Shown here: piece by piece, positions 7,615 through 15,594 of the stretch
How positions within the stretch are numbered: the stretch's first letter is position 1
Layout: each line of letters opens with the position of its first letter
Source of the DNA: CAZPGL01 sp964586175
GTDB taxonomy: Bacteria > Actinomycetota > Acidimicrobiia > Acidimicrobiales > MedAcidi-G1
Direction: 5' to 3'
Length of the DNA: 64,000 nucleotides
Assembly: GCA_964586175.1 (NCBI GenBank)
Contig: CAZPGL010000003.1
Span: 1-64,000 of the forward strand
The notes under the pieces: model-generated
Seen by the model: the letters and a program-made list of their open reading frames with translations, nothing else
Told to the model about the DNA's origin: nothing
The model's database searches: none
Made by a program: the position numbers and the translations under genes

Positions 7615-8508
7615 ATGACCGACACCGCTTCGGCAGTGCTGCCCCGGGGGCTTCTGGCCCCGATCCTCACCCCGTTCGACGACGACGGTGCGGTGGTCCA
7701 CGACCTGTACGTCGACCACGCCCGCCGGATGCTCGACCAGGGTTGCGGGGGCCTGGTGCCGTTCGGAACGACCGGTGAGGCCCTCAGCTTGTCGGTCGAC
7801 GAGCGGATGGCCGGTCTCGAGGCGCTGATCGCCGACGGCATTGACCCGGCGCTGATGATCCCGGGGACCGGGGTTGCCAACCTGCACGAGACGGTGGCCC
7901 TGTCGGCCCACGCTCTCGATCGGGGGTGCGCGGCGGTGATGGTGTTGCCGCCCTTCTATTACCCGGACCCGGGCGATGACGGGCTGGTCGCCTACGCGGA
8001 GCGGCTGCTCGGCGCGGTGGGTGACTGGGCCCGCATCGTGCTGTACCACATCCCTGCGGTGGCGGGCGTGGGCTGGCCGTTGGCCGTCGTGGCACGACTG
8101 CGGGCCGAACATCCCGACCGGATCGTCGGCATCAAGGACTCGACGGGGGTCCGGGCCGACACCCTCGCCCTGTTCGACGTTCCCGGCCTGGCCGTCTATC
8201 CGGGGACCGAGGCCCTGCTGGCCGACGCCTTGGACCGTGGCGGCCCGGGCTGCATCTCAGCCATGGCCAACGTCGACGCTCCACGGATCGTCGAGGCCAT
8301 CCGCCGCCATGCCGACGACGGGGACGGCGGGGACGGCGGGGACGCTTCAGGTATACGCGAGGCGCTACGGGGATTGGACACCATCGCCGCGCTCAAGCAC
8401 ATGGTCGCCGAGCGGACCGGCGATGCCCGGTGGCGCAATGTGCGCCCCCCGCTGGAGCCGCTGTCGGCCGACGTTGCCGATCTCCTGGCCACCAGAATCA
8501 CCGGTTGA
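7615..8508 (+). CDS. DapA/NAL-family aldolase (dihydrodipicolinate synthase family)
   Basis: A 297-residue class I aldolase-fold protein. Schiff-base Lys174 (VGIKDST), catalytic-type Tyr144 (YHIPAV) and the substrate-carboxylate loop GTTGE (51-55) are all present. The family spans lysine biosynthesis, sialic-acid lyase and sugar-acid or hydroxyproline catabolic enzymes. With no lysine genes nearby and a DAO-family flavoenzyme next to it, a catabolic pyruvate-releasing or dehydratase reaction is more likely than DapA proper, but this is inference. A glycine/aspartate-rich insert (DDGDGGDGGDAS, around 247-258) is unusual and encoded by a short GGGGACGGC-type repeat. The start at 7615 fits the family N-terminus. 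Confidence 0.85.
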   Translation: MTDTASAVLPRGLLAPILTPFDDDGAVVHDLYVDHARRMLDQGCGGLVPFGTTGEALSLSVDERMAGLEALIADGIDPALMIPGTGVANLHETVALSAHALDRGCAAVMVLPPFYYPDPGDDGLVAYAERLLGAVGDWARIVLYHIPAVAGVGWPLAVVARLRAEHPDRIVGIKDSTGVRADTLALFDVPGLAVYPGTEALLADALDRGGPGCISAMANVDAPRIVEAIRRHADDGDGGDGGDASGIREALRGLDTIAALKHMVAERTGDARWRNVRPPLEPLSADVADLLATRITG

Positions 8509-8550
8509 CCGACTTCCGATCGGGGGACAGGCCCCAAATCAGGAAGTCGG
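8509..8550. terminator. bidirectional hairpin between convergent genes (shared-core copy 1)
   Basis: A 9-bp stem (CCGACTTCC at 8509-8517 with GGAAGTCGG at 8542-8550) encloses the core GGGGGACAGGCCCC (8522-8535), itself able to fold. It sits between the stops of two convergent genes. There is no T-tract. The core recurs at 24728 and, inverted, at about 54939 and 55004. Confidence 0.6.
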
Positions 8551-8572
8551 GCGGGTGGCAGGTGGGCTCGGG

Positions 8573-9862
8573 TCAGCCGAGGACGGTACCCGTCGTGGCC
8601 GTCGGCGGACGGTTGCGGGAGAACGCGCCCAGGTCGAGCGAACGGCCCGTGTGGGGGAGCGGTACTTGCACCGGATCGGCGTCGTGGTCGCGGCCGGCCT
8701 CGTCGGCCTCGACCAGGGCCAGCATGATGCGCCCGATGATCGGCGCGTTCTTGAACTGGTTCCCGCTGGTACCCACGGCCATGAAGAAGCCGGGCAGCGA
8801 CGAACGGTCGTAGATCGGCACCCAGTCGGGGGTGACGTCGTACAACGACGCCAAACCGGCCGGCGAGGTGGGCACCCGGGCCCCCGGAAGACGCCGAGCC
8901 AGCCGCCACGTGTGGGCCTGCCAGCAGTCGACCGTCGCCGTCGGCGTCATGGTGTCCGGGTCGTCCACCCACTCGAGGGGGTCGCAATCGGCCTCGACCC
9001 CGCCGACCAGGAGCATGCCGCCGGGCTGGGGCCGGCAGTAGAAGCCGAGGTCTAGGTCGGCGAGCATCAGGCCCACCTCGTCGAGGTCGAAGCCCTCGGG
9101 GGTCGGCACGACGTGCACCTCCTGGCGCAACGCCCGCGTGCCAATAGTCATGTCGGTAGCCACCCCGGCCAGCGTGTTGAGCCGGGCGCTCCACGGCCCG
9201 GCGGCGTTGACGACCACGTCGGCGTCCAGCACCGTGCCGTCGGCCAACCCGACTCCCGTCACCCGGCCGTCGCCCCGCCGTACCTCGACCACTTCGGACC
9301 GCAACCGCACCTCGGCTCCGTGCCGCCGGGCCGCATCCATCACGTTGACGGCGGCCAACTGCGGGTCGTCGATGAATCCCGGCGACGGCGAGTACCAGGC
9401 GTTCAGCCGGCCCGCAGCGTCGTCGAAGAACCGGTCATCGTCGGGTAGGCGGGGCGGGTGGAAGCGGCCCGTGTCGAACATCGGGAAGCGGGCGGCCAGG
9501 GTCTCCTCGTCCAGCTCCTCGAACGGGATGCCGAGGTCGGTGAAGTGCCGCCGGTAGGGGGCGCGGTCGAACCCCGGCGGCTCGAAGAACAACAGCCCGG
9601 TGCGGATGAACCGGGCCGCCGGACCGTCGATGCCGCCCAGGTGGTCGGCCCAGGCATCCCAGCCGTGCTTGGACTCCCACGACGCCAGCACCCCGTCGGC
9701 CGTCGAATAGTTGAACCGGATCACCGCCGAACTGGCGCTGGTCGACGCCCCACCGACCGCGCCACCCTTGTCGACCACGACGACCGACCGGTCGGCGCGG
9801 GCGAACGCCAACGCCACCGACGCGCCGACGATGCCGGCCCCCACGATCACGGTGTCGGGCAT
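8573..9862 (-). CDS. DAO-family FAD-dependent oxidoreductase
   Basis: A 429-residue flavoprotein of the D-amino-acid oxidase / sarcosine oxidase-like superfamily, which oxidises amines or amino acids. The FAD-binding Rossmann motif is VIVGAGIVGASVALAFA at residues 5-21 and the second FAD contact is NAAGPWSARL. The C-terminal GTSGNQFKNAPIIGRIM helix is typical of the DAO fold. Its start lies 53 nt from the divergent sulfatase-like gene. With a FolD-like gene close by, a demethylating reaction feeding one-carbon units is possible but unproven. No covalent-flavin histidine can be assigned confidently. Confidence 0.88.
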   Translation of the reverse strand: MPDTVIVGAGIVGASVALAFARADRSVVVVDKGGAVGGASTSASSAVIRFNYSTADGVLASWESKHGWDAWADHLGGIDGPAARFIRTGLLFFEPPGFDRAPYRRHFTDLGIPFEELDEETLAARFPMFDTGRFHPPRLPDDDRFFDDAAGRLNAWYSPSPGFIDDPQLAAVNVMDAARRHGAEVRLRSEVVEVRRGDGRVTGVGLADGTVLDADVVVNAAGPWSARLNTLAGVATDMTIGTRALRQEVHVVPTPEGFDLDEVGLMLADLDLGFYCRPQPGGMLLVGGVEADCDPLEWVDDPDTMTPTATVDCWQAHTWRLARRLPGARVPTSPAGLASLYDVTPDWVPIYDRSSLPGFFMAVGTSGNQFKNAPIIGRIMLALVEADEAGRDHDADPVQVPLPHTGRSLDLGAFSRNRPPTATTGTVLG

Positions 9863-9902
9863 CGCCGGAGCCTACGACTTCGCCGCCCGTCGAGGCCCGT
9901 CC

Positions 9903-9908
9903 TACGCT
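9903..9908 (+). promoter_or_regulatory. -10 box of sulfatase-like gene (leaderless)
   Basis: TACGCT, 7 nt before the ATG at 9916, in the 53-nt space shared with the divergent flavoenzyme gene. Confidence 0.4.
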
Positions 9909-9915
9909 CCAGCCC

Positions 9916-11169
9916 ATGTCACTCAACGGAACCCTCAAAGGCCAACTGGCCGGCACCGACCTCGGCGACGGCTTCCACGTCCTGCCCGGCCAGGGCAACG
10001 CCATGGTCGCCGAAACCGACGTCGGCCTCGTCCAGGTCGACGCCGGCTCTCGCCACACGGCACCGGCCATGCTGGAGCACCTGCGCACCGTCACCGATGC
10101 GCCGGTCCATGCCATCTGCTACAGCCACGGCCACCTCGGCTACAACAGCGCCGTCGACACCTGGCTCGACCACTGTGCCGAACGGGGCGACCCGGCCCCC
10201 CGCCTCGTCGCCCACGCCAACCTGGTGCGGCGCTACGCCCGTTACCGCGAGACCCGCCCCCTTCAGGCCCGCATGGCCGCCGTGCAGTTCCCGGGCCGGG
10301 ACGGCGTGCCCCACGAAGCGATGCTGGCCGCCCTCGAGATGACCGACCCCACCGAGACGTTCGACGACTCGCTGACCCTCGTCACCGGATCCCGCACCGT
10401 CGAGCTGCTGTGGGTGCCGTCCGAGACCGACGACGCCATCGCCCTGTGGTTCCCCGACGACGGGCTCGTCTACGGCGGGGCGTGCACACCCGGCGACACC
10501 ATCCCCAACATCGGCACGCCCCTGCGCAGCCAGCGATTCACCATCCGGTGGGCCGAATCACTCGACCGGCTCATCGCCCTCGACGCCGACGTGCTGGTCA
10601 CCGAATTCGGCCCCGTCGTGCGGGGAGCCGCCGAGGTGCGTCGCCGCATGTCGGCCACCGCCGACGCCCTGCGGTGGCTCCGCGGCGAGGTGGTCGACCG
10701 CATGAACCGGGGTATGTCCGAAGGCGAGGTGCTGGCCGACATGGCCTTCCCCGACGAGATGTTCGGGCCGGACTGGATGCGGCCCACCTACGGGTGCCCC
10801 GAGTACATCGTGCGCGACCTGTACCGGGAGGAGAGCGGCTGGTGGGACCGCAACCCCACGACACTGCACCCGGCGCCGCCCGACGAGGCCGCCGCCGTGG
10901 TGCGTAGCGCCATCGCCGATCCCGGTGCCGTGCTCGACCGGGCCCGCCATCTGGCCGAGGCCGGCGAGACGCAGATGGCCCTCCACGTGGTCGACCTGCT
11001 GGCCCTCGCCCCCGGCGATGATGCCGACGTCGTGGCCGCCCGTTCCCTCAAGGCCGAGCTGTGCCGCACCCGGGCCGGCGAGATCCGGCCCTACGTGTCC
11101 AAGGCCTGCTACCGGTCGTCGGCCCGGCTCCTCGACGGCGGCACCACCACCTGGCAGGACCTGGCCTGA
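9916..11169 (+). CDS. alkylsulfatase-like metallo-beta-lactamase-fold protein with degenerate metal site
   Basis: A 417-residue protein with an MBL-fold N-terminus and a C-terminal alkylsulfatase dimerisation domain (YREESGWWDRNPTTLHPAPP). The canonical metal motif HxHxDH reads H71-G-H73-L-G75-Y76, so the Asp and last His are lost. The later region that normally supplies a Glu and a His (an AEN...THTLHN-type segment) reads GGACTPGDTIPNIGTP here. The fold and domain order are therefore kept while metal ligands are altered. Either it binds a single metal or it has another activity. A leaderless promoter is likely. It precedes the FolD-like gene by 58 nt on the same strand. Confidence 0.8.
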   Translation: MSLNGTLKGQLAGTDLGDGFHVLPGQGNAMVAETDVGLVQVDAGSRHTAPAMLEHLRTVTDAPVHAICYSHGHLGYNSAVDTWLDHCAERGDPAPRLVAHANLVRRYARYRETRPLQARMAAVQFPGRDGVPHEAMLAALEMTDPTETFDDSLTLVTGSRTVELLWVPSETDDAIALWFPDDGLVYGGACTPGDTIPNIGTPLRSQRFTIRWAESLDRLIALDADVLVTEFGPVVRGAAEVRRRMSATADALRWLRGEVVDRMNRGMSEGEVLADMAFPDEMFGPDWMRPTYGCPEYIVRDLYREESGWWDRNPTTLHPAPPDEAAAVVRSAIADPGAVLDRARHLAEAGETQMALHVVDLLALAPGDDADVVAARSLKAELCRTRAGEIRPYVSKACYRSSARLLDGGTTTWQDLA

Positions 11170-11227
11170 CCGGCGGCGTCCCGGCCCCAGGGCCCGACGC
11201 CCCGGTGGTTTCTGGCACACTGGCCGA

Positions 11228-12154
11228 GTGAACGCCACCGTCATCGACGGCCGGTCCATGGCCGACGACCTCCACGCCGAGCTGGCCGCCCGCATCGCAG
11301 CGTCGGGCCGGGCCGCCCCTGGCCTGGCCACCATGAGCGTCGGCGACGACTACGCCGCCGGCGCCTACGAGCGCCGTCTGCGCCGCATCGCCGAGAGCCT
11401 GGGCTGCTACTACGTCCACGAGAACCTGCCGGCCGACGTCGAGGTCGCCGAGGCGGTGGCCACCGTTGGCAAACTCAACGCCGACCCCCGCATCTCGGGC
11501 ATCCTGATCCTGCGGCCCCTGCCGGCCCACATTCCCGAGGAACGCCTGTACCGGCGGCTCGACCCGCTCAAGGACATCGAGGCGGTGCACCCGTGGAACG
11601 CCGGCCTCGTCGCCCTCGGCGAACCCCGCTTCATCCCGTCCACGCCGGCCGCCGCCTTCCACCTGCTCGACCGCTACCTCGACGAGTCCGACCACGACCG
11701 GGCCGAGTTCTACGAGCGGTCGACCATCTTGTTCGTCGGCCGCTCCAACAACGTCGGCAAGCCCGGCCTGTGGTTGGGCCTGGAGCGCAACGCCTCGGTC
11801 ATTTCGTGCCACCGCTCGTGCGCCGTCAACGGGCGGCTGCAGCGTTTCGCCCCACAGGCCGACGTCATCATCGTCGCCGCCGGCGTGGCCGGCCTGATCA
11901 CCGGTGACCACGTCAAGGAAGGGGTGATCGCTGTCGACATCGGCATCAACCCCGTCACCGATCCCGACACCGGCAAGGTGCGCCTGGTCGGCGACCTCGA
12001 CTACGACTCGGTGGCCGCCAAGGCCGAGGCCATCACACCGGTGCCCGGCGGGGTCGGCCCCATCACCGACGTGTGGCTGCTGCGCAACACGGTGAAGGCG
12101 TCCGAACTCCCGTCATGGACTGGTGTTCCGCAATCCGGCACCCCCGGCTACTGA
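11228..12154 (+). CDS. FolD-like methylenetetrahydrofolate dehydrogenase, catalytic residues changed
   Basis: A 308-residue protein of the FolD family, which interconverts methylene-, methenyl- and formyl-tetrahydrofolate. The dehydrogenase-domain motifs are good: VGRSNNVGKP, VDIGIN and TPVPGGVGPITDVWLLRNT. The cyclohydrolase-site residues differ. In the Y-x3-K motif Tyr47 is kept but the lysine position (51) is Leu, flanked by arginines. The conserved Gln of GILVQLPLP is Leu95, and KDVDG reads KDIEA with E118. It may be a monofunctional dehydrogenase or a paralogue with a different pterin. The GTG start at 11228 gives the right N-terminus. Confidence 0.82.
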   Translation: MNATVIDGRSMADDLHAELAARIAASGRAAPGLATMSVGDDYAAGAYERRLRRIAESLGCYYVHENLPADVEVAEAVATVGKLNADPRISGILILRPLPAHIPEERLYRRLDPLKDIEAVHPWNAGLVALGEPRFIPSTPAAAFHLLDRYLDESDHDRAEFYERSTILFVGRSNNVGKPGLWLGLERNASVISCHRSCAVNGRLQRFAPQADVIIVAAGVAGLITGDHVKEGVIAVDIGINPVTDPDTGKVRLVGDLDYDSVAAKAEAITPVPGGVGPITDVWLLRNTVKASELPSWTGVPQSGTPGY

Positions 12155-12186
12155 CCAGCCGTCCCCGACCCCGAAGGGAGCATCCG

Positions 12187-12966
12187 ATGAGCAACGCCCT
12201 CCTCAGCGAGGAGACTCTGCAGATGACCGGTCCGGTCGAAGAATCCCGCGGCATGCGGGCACGCCGCGAGCGGCTCGAACCGTCCGGTGACGTGCTCACC
12301 GTGCGCGGTGTCGCTGCCCGGACCCGACTGCTGTTTCTCCTGCTGCTGGCCGGCGGCGCCGTCGGTTGGGCATCCACCGACGTGTCGCCATGGGAGGTGT
12401 CGATGCCCGGCTGGCTGCTTCCCGTTCTGCTTGTCGGTCTCGTCCTGCCGTTCGTGGCTTATCTCAAACCATCGACGGCCCGCATCGTGGGGCCGGTGTT
12501 CGCAGTGCTCGAAGGGCTTCTGCTCGGGTCGATAACCCGGGTCTACGAGTACACGTTCGAAGGTATCGCCCTGCAGGCCGCGCTTTTGACGGTCGGGGTG
12601 TTCGGGGTGATGCTGTGGCTCTACAGCACCCGCATCATCAGGGTCACCGGACGGCTACGCCGCTTCGTCATCGGGGCGACGCTGACCATCATGGCCGTGT
12701 ACCTGTTCCAGTTGGTCATGAACCTGGTTGGGGTGGGCTTCACGGCACCGTTCCTGCACGACTCCGGGCCGATCGGGATCGGCATCAGCCTGGTCATCGT
12801 GGGGATCGCCTCGATGCACTATCTGCTCGACTTCGACCTGGTCGAGAAGGCTGTGGCGGCTCGGGCGCCGCGAGAGGTGGAATGGCTGGCCGCCCTCGGC
12901 CTCGTGCTGACCACGGTGTGGGTGTACCTGGAGATCCTGCGCCTGCTGGCCAAGATCCGCGACTGA
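12187..12966 (+). CDS. Bax inhibitor-1/YccA family membrane protein
   Basis: A 259-residue polytopic inner-membrane protein with about seven hydrophobic segments after a cytosolic N-terminus of about 45 residues. The C-terminal ALGLVLTTVWVYLEILRLLAKI helix and the preceding LLDFDLVEKAV segment are hallmarks of actinobacterial BI-1/YccA proteins. Family members are proposed to be pH-sensitive ion leak channels or protease modulators; the role here is unknown. The ATG at 12187 is preceded by GAAGGGAG, a good Shine-Dalgarno. It follows folD-like by 32 nt and converges on an acyl-CoA synthetase gene. Confidence 0.88.
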   Translation: MSNALLSEETLQMTGPVEESRGMRARRERLEPSGDVLTVRGVAARTRLLFLLLLAGGAVGWASTDVSPWEVSMPGWLLPVLLVGLVLPFVAYLKPSTARIVGPVFAVLEGLLLGSITRVYEYTFEGIALQAALLTVGVFGVMLWLYSTRIIRVTGRLRRFVIGATLTIMAVYLFQLVMNLVGVGFTAPFLHDSGPIGIGISLVIVGIASMHYLLDFDLVEKAVAARAPREVEWLAALGLVLTTVWVYLEILRLLAKIRD

Positions 12967-12981
12967 ACCCGCCCGACCCGT

Positions 12982-13000
12982 CGACGGTGACGGACCGTCG
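12982..13000. terminator. hairpin between convergent genes
   Basis: CGACGGT (12982-12988) pairs with ACCGTCG (12994-13000) around a GACGG loop, between the stops of the BI-1 gene and the acyl-CoA synthetase gene. There is no T-run, so termination is inferred from position. Confidence 0.4.
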
Positions 13001-13009
13001 GCATCAGGG

Positions 13010-14569
13010 TCACCCCGGGGAATCGGTGTCGGCCTTCAGCGCCCTCTTGTCGATTTTGCCCACGGCCAGCATTGGCAGGGCGTCGCGCAGGTGCACCACC
13101 TTGGGCACCTTGTAGTTGGCCAGCCGTTCCCGGCAGTGGGCGATGAGGTCGCCGGCTGTCGCTCCCGGGGCCACCACGAAGGCGTGGCCGACCTCGTCGA
13201 ACACCGGGTCGGGCACGCCGACCACCGCGGCGATCGACACCGACGGATGGTCCTCGAGGCACAGCTCGATCTCGCGGGGGTACGTGTTGTAGCCGCCCGA
13301 CTTGAACATGTCGGACAGCCGCCCCACCAGTTGGAGGTGCCCGTCGTGACGCAGCAGGCCGAGGTCGCTGGTCTTGAACCAGCCGTCGTCGGTGAAGGCC
13401 TCGGTGTCTGCGTCGGGCCGGTTCCAGTAGCCGGTCATCATCCAGTCGCCCCGCACCTGGATCTCGCCGGCCTCGCCGGTCGGGCATTCGGTACCGTCGC
13501 CGTCGACGATGCGCCAGTCGAACCCGTCCATGGGGACCCCGGCGGTCGTGGTGAGCTGTTCGATCGTCGACTCGGGGGCCGTGCAGGAGATGCCGCCGGT
13601 CATCTCGGTCATGCCGTAGCCCACGGTGCCCCGCAGGGCGCCGGTGGCCGCGAACAGGGCCTCGAGGACCGGAACCGGCATGCCGGCCCCACCCCAGGCG
13701 ATCTGGTCGACACAGGTCAGGTCCCGGTCGGCGAAGGTCGGGTGGGCCAGGCACAGCTGGAAGATGGTGGGCACCCCGCCCCACACCTGCACCTGCTCGG
13801 CCTCGATGGTGGCCATCATGAGCTCGGGGTCGAACCGCTCCTGCATGACGAGGGTCCCGCCGCCGATCATGGTGCGCCCGCAGATGTCGCTGACCGAGCC
13901 GACGTGGTTGATCGGCAGGTTGCAGATCATGCGCTTGTGGTACAGCCGCCGGGCCGCGATGGCGTGCACCCCGCAGTGGGCGTAGCCGTGGTGGGTGAGC
14001 AGGGCCCCCTTGGGCCGGCCGGTGCTGCCCGACGTGTACACGATGAACGCCGGGTCGAGGCGGTCGACGGCGGTTCGACGGTCGGCCAGGTGGGCGGGGT
14101 CGATGGTGTCGCCGGCGGCCAGCAGGGCGGGCCACCCTTCGCCGTCCACGTCGATCACCCGCTCGACGCTCGCCGCGGCGGTCAGGGCTTCGGAGCGCTG
14201 GCCGCCTGAGCCGTCGAACACCAGACGGGGGGCGGCGTCGCCGACGACGTAGTCGAGCTCCTCGTCGGTGTACTTGGGGTTCAGGCCCTGCCAGATGGCT
14301 CCGATGCTGGACGTGGCGAGGAAGTGGACGAAGAAGTTCAGCCGGCTGTCGGCCAGGTAGGCGACCCGTTCGCCGGGGGCCACTCCGGCGGCGATCAGGG
14401 CGGCGGCCACCCGGTCGACTTGGGCCCTGGTGTCGGCCCAGGTGAGCCGCCGGCCGGTGAAGGTGGGTCCGCCGTCGATCAGGAATTCGGCGTCCGGGGT
14501 GCGGGCCGCCCAGTGGTCGACGTAGGCGTCGATGCGCTCCAGGATCGGTGCCGGCCGGTGCCCGGTCAC
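13010..14569 (-). CDS. AMP-dependent acyl-CoA synthetase
   Basis: A 519-residue ANL-superfamily ligase that adenylates a carboxylic acid and transfers it to CoA. The ATP-binding P-loop is IVYTSGSTGRPKGALLTHHG, followed by GYGMTEMTGG, DGWFKTSDLG and the C-terminal GGYNTYPREIE hinge. The catalytic lysine lies in MLAVGKIDKRALK at the very end. The GTG start overlaps the stop of the MaoC gene (GTGA), so it is the third gene of a marR-maoC-ligase unit. The partner hydratase suggests beta-oxidation of an unusual acyl chain, possibly a terpenoid or steroid side chain given the divergent P450. Substrate not determinable. Confidence 0.92.
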   Translation of the reverse strand: MTGHRPAPILERIDAYVDHWAARTPDAEFLIDGGPTFTGRRLTWADTRAQVDRVAAALIAAGVAPGERVAYLADSRLNFFVHFLATSSIGAIWQGLNPKYTDEELDYVVGDAAPRLVFDGSGGQRSEALTAAASVERVIDVDGEGWPALLAAGDTIDPAHLADRRTAVDRLDPAFIVYTSGSTGRPKGALLTHHGYAHCGVHAIAARRLYHKRMICNLPINHVGSVSDICGRTMIGGGTLVMQERFDPELMMATIEAEQVQVWGGVPTIFQLCLAHPTFADRDLTCVDQIAWGGAGMPVPVLEALFAATGALRGTVGYGMTEMTGGISCTAPESTIEQLTTTAGVPMDGFDWRIVDGDGTECPTGEAGEIQVRGDWMMTGYWNRPDADTEAFTDDGWFKTSDLGLLRHDGHLQLVGRLSDMFKSGGYNTYPREIELCLEDHPSVSIAAVVGVPDPVFDEVGHAFVVAPGATAGDLIAHCRERLANYKVPKVVHLRDALPMLAVGKIDKRALKADTDSPG

Positions 14570-15024
14570 GGGGCCATGCGGAAGTAGGCCAACCAGTCGG
14601 CGACGACCGCCGGGGTGTCGAACCCCTCGGCCTCGATGGTGGCCGTTAGGCGCAGCAGCTCGTCGCCGTTGTCGCGCACCTCGGCCCCGGCGACGGTGAA
14701 CCGCCCCCGGATGCGGGTACCGGTGGGTACCTGGGTGACGAACCGCACCCGGTCGAACCCGTAGTTGAACCGGTTGAGTACGCCGGTCTGGGGGATGTGG
14801 ACGTCCCGGGCCATGCGGGACAGGTTGGCCAGCATGAGCGACCCCTGGAGAAGCGTGCCGCCGTAGGGTCCGGCCGCCGAGCGTTCGACGTCGTTGTGGA
14901 TCCAGCCGCTGTCGCCGACGAGGTCGGCGAAGTCGTCGACGGTGGCCTGGTCGGTGTCGTACCAGCGGCTCACCCCCACCTCGGTGCCGACCAGGTCGGC
15001 GAACTGGCTGGTCGTGGAGGACAT
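14566..15024 (-). CDS. MaoC-like (R)-specific enoyl-CoA hydratase
   Basis: A 152-residue hot-dog-fold protein of the MaoC/FAS1A dehydratase type, which hydrates trans-2-enoyl-CoA. The hydratase motif is visible as DFADLVGDSGWIHNDVERSA, with catalytic Asp and His, and GPYGGTLLQGSLMLA follows. I use the ATG at 15024 (MSSTTSQF); a GTG four codons upstream is equally in frame and cannot be excluded. It sits between marR and the acyl-CoA synthetase, overlapping the latter by 4 nt. A single-domain MaoC protein of this size usually works as a dimer. Confidence 0.87.
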   Translation of the reverse strand: MSSTTSQFADLVGTEVGVSRWYDTDQATVDDFADLVGDSGWIHNDVERSAAGPYGGTLLQGSLMLANLSRMARDVHIPQTGVLNRFNYGFDRVRFVTQVPTGTRIRGRFTVAGAEVRDNGDELLRLTATIEAEGFDTPAVVADWLAYFRMAP

Positions 15025-15046
15025 GTGGTCGGTCACCGGTTCGGGG

Positions 15047-15544
15047 TCACGGGTCGAGGGCCGACGATAGGTCCCGCAGGGCTTCGAGCACCAGACGGCG
15101 GCGGGTGTCGTCGAGGCCGGTGAGGTCGCCGTCGAGGCGGGCCAGCAGGTCGACGGCGACCCGTTCGGCGGTGCGGCGACCCGGGGACGTGGCCTCGATG
15201 AGGGTGCGCCGTCCGTCGTCGGGGTCGGCGACCCGCCGCACCAGGCCGCGGTCGACGAGGCGCTGCAGGGTCTTGGTGGCGCCGCCCGAGGTCTGGACCA
15301 GCCAGGTCGACAGCTCGCCGGCCGACAGCAGATGGCCGGGCCGGGCGAAGGTGACGCCGGCCAGGGCCACGTAGTCCGAAGTGGCCAGGCCGGTCCCGTC
15401 GAGGGCGTCGGTCAACCAGGCGTCGAGTTGGCGGCCGACGGCGTAGGCCCACACGAGGATCCCGGCGTCGGTGCTGTCGGTGCCGTCGACGACGGCCAGT
15501 CGGGTGGCGACACCGTCGATGTGGGTCGGGCGTTCATCGTGCAT
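15047..15544 (-). CDS. MarR-family transcriptional regulator
   Basis: A 165-residue winged-helix regulator. The recognition helix region LSAGELSTWLVQTSGGATKTLQRLVDRG and the wing VRRVADPDDGRRTLIEATSPGR are typical of MarR. It is divergent from a P450 gene and heads the maoC-ligase unit, so it probably represses both directions in response to an aromatic or acyl ligand. A palindrome in the 50-nt space between the two starts is the likely operator. A TAGCCT -10 box 6 nt before its ATG indicates a leaderless, self-regulated message. Confidence 0.9.
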   Translation of the reverse strand: MHDERPTHIDGVATRLAVVDGTDSTDAGILVWAYAVGRQLDAWLTDALDGTGLATSDYVALAGVTFARPGHLLSAGELSTWLVQTSGGATKTLQRLVDRGLVRRVADPDDGRRTLIEATSPGRRTAERVAVDLLARLDGDLTGLDDTRRRLVLEALRDLSSALDP

Positions 15545-15550
15545 GCCCGG

Positions 15551-15556
15551 AGGCTA
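15551..15556 (-). promoter_or_regulatory. -10 box of marR (leaderless)
   Basis: Minus-strand TAGCCT, 6 nt before the ATG at 15544. A possible -35 would fall inside the palindrome at 15564-15583. Confidence 0.5.
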
Positions 15557-15558
15557 CC

Positions 15559-15587
15559 TTGCATATCACTTCCTGGGAAGATAACTT
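15559..15587 (+). promoter_or_regulatory. promoter of P450 gene (leaderless)
   Basis: TTGCAT (15559-15564) and TAACTT (15582-15587) at 17-nt spacing; the ATG at 15595 follows 7 nt later. The spacer contains the putative MarR operator. Confidence 0.6.
15564..15583. promoter_or_regulatory. putative MarR operator
   Basis: TATCACTTCCTGGGAAGATA contains the inverted repeat CTTCC-TG-GGAAG with outer TATC/GATA arms. It fills the spacer of the P450 promoter and covers the -35 region of marR, so one bound dimer could block both. Confidence 0.5.
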
Positions 15588-15594
15588 CGCCTGC

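Noticed and set aside
7615..8508. Assignment as lysine-pathway DapA
   Set aside because: Only generic family motifs are seen and no lysine genes are nearby.
12989..12999. GACGGACCGTC resembling the core of the three-site operator
   Set aside because: It lies between two convergent stops and inside a hairpin, not near a promoter, and lacks the outer CT/AG pairs.
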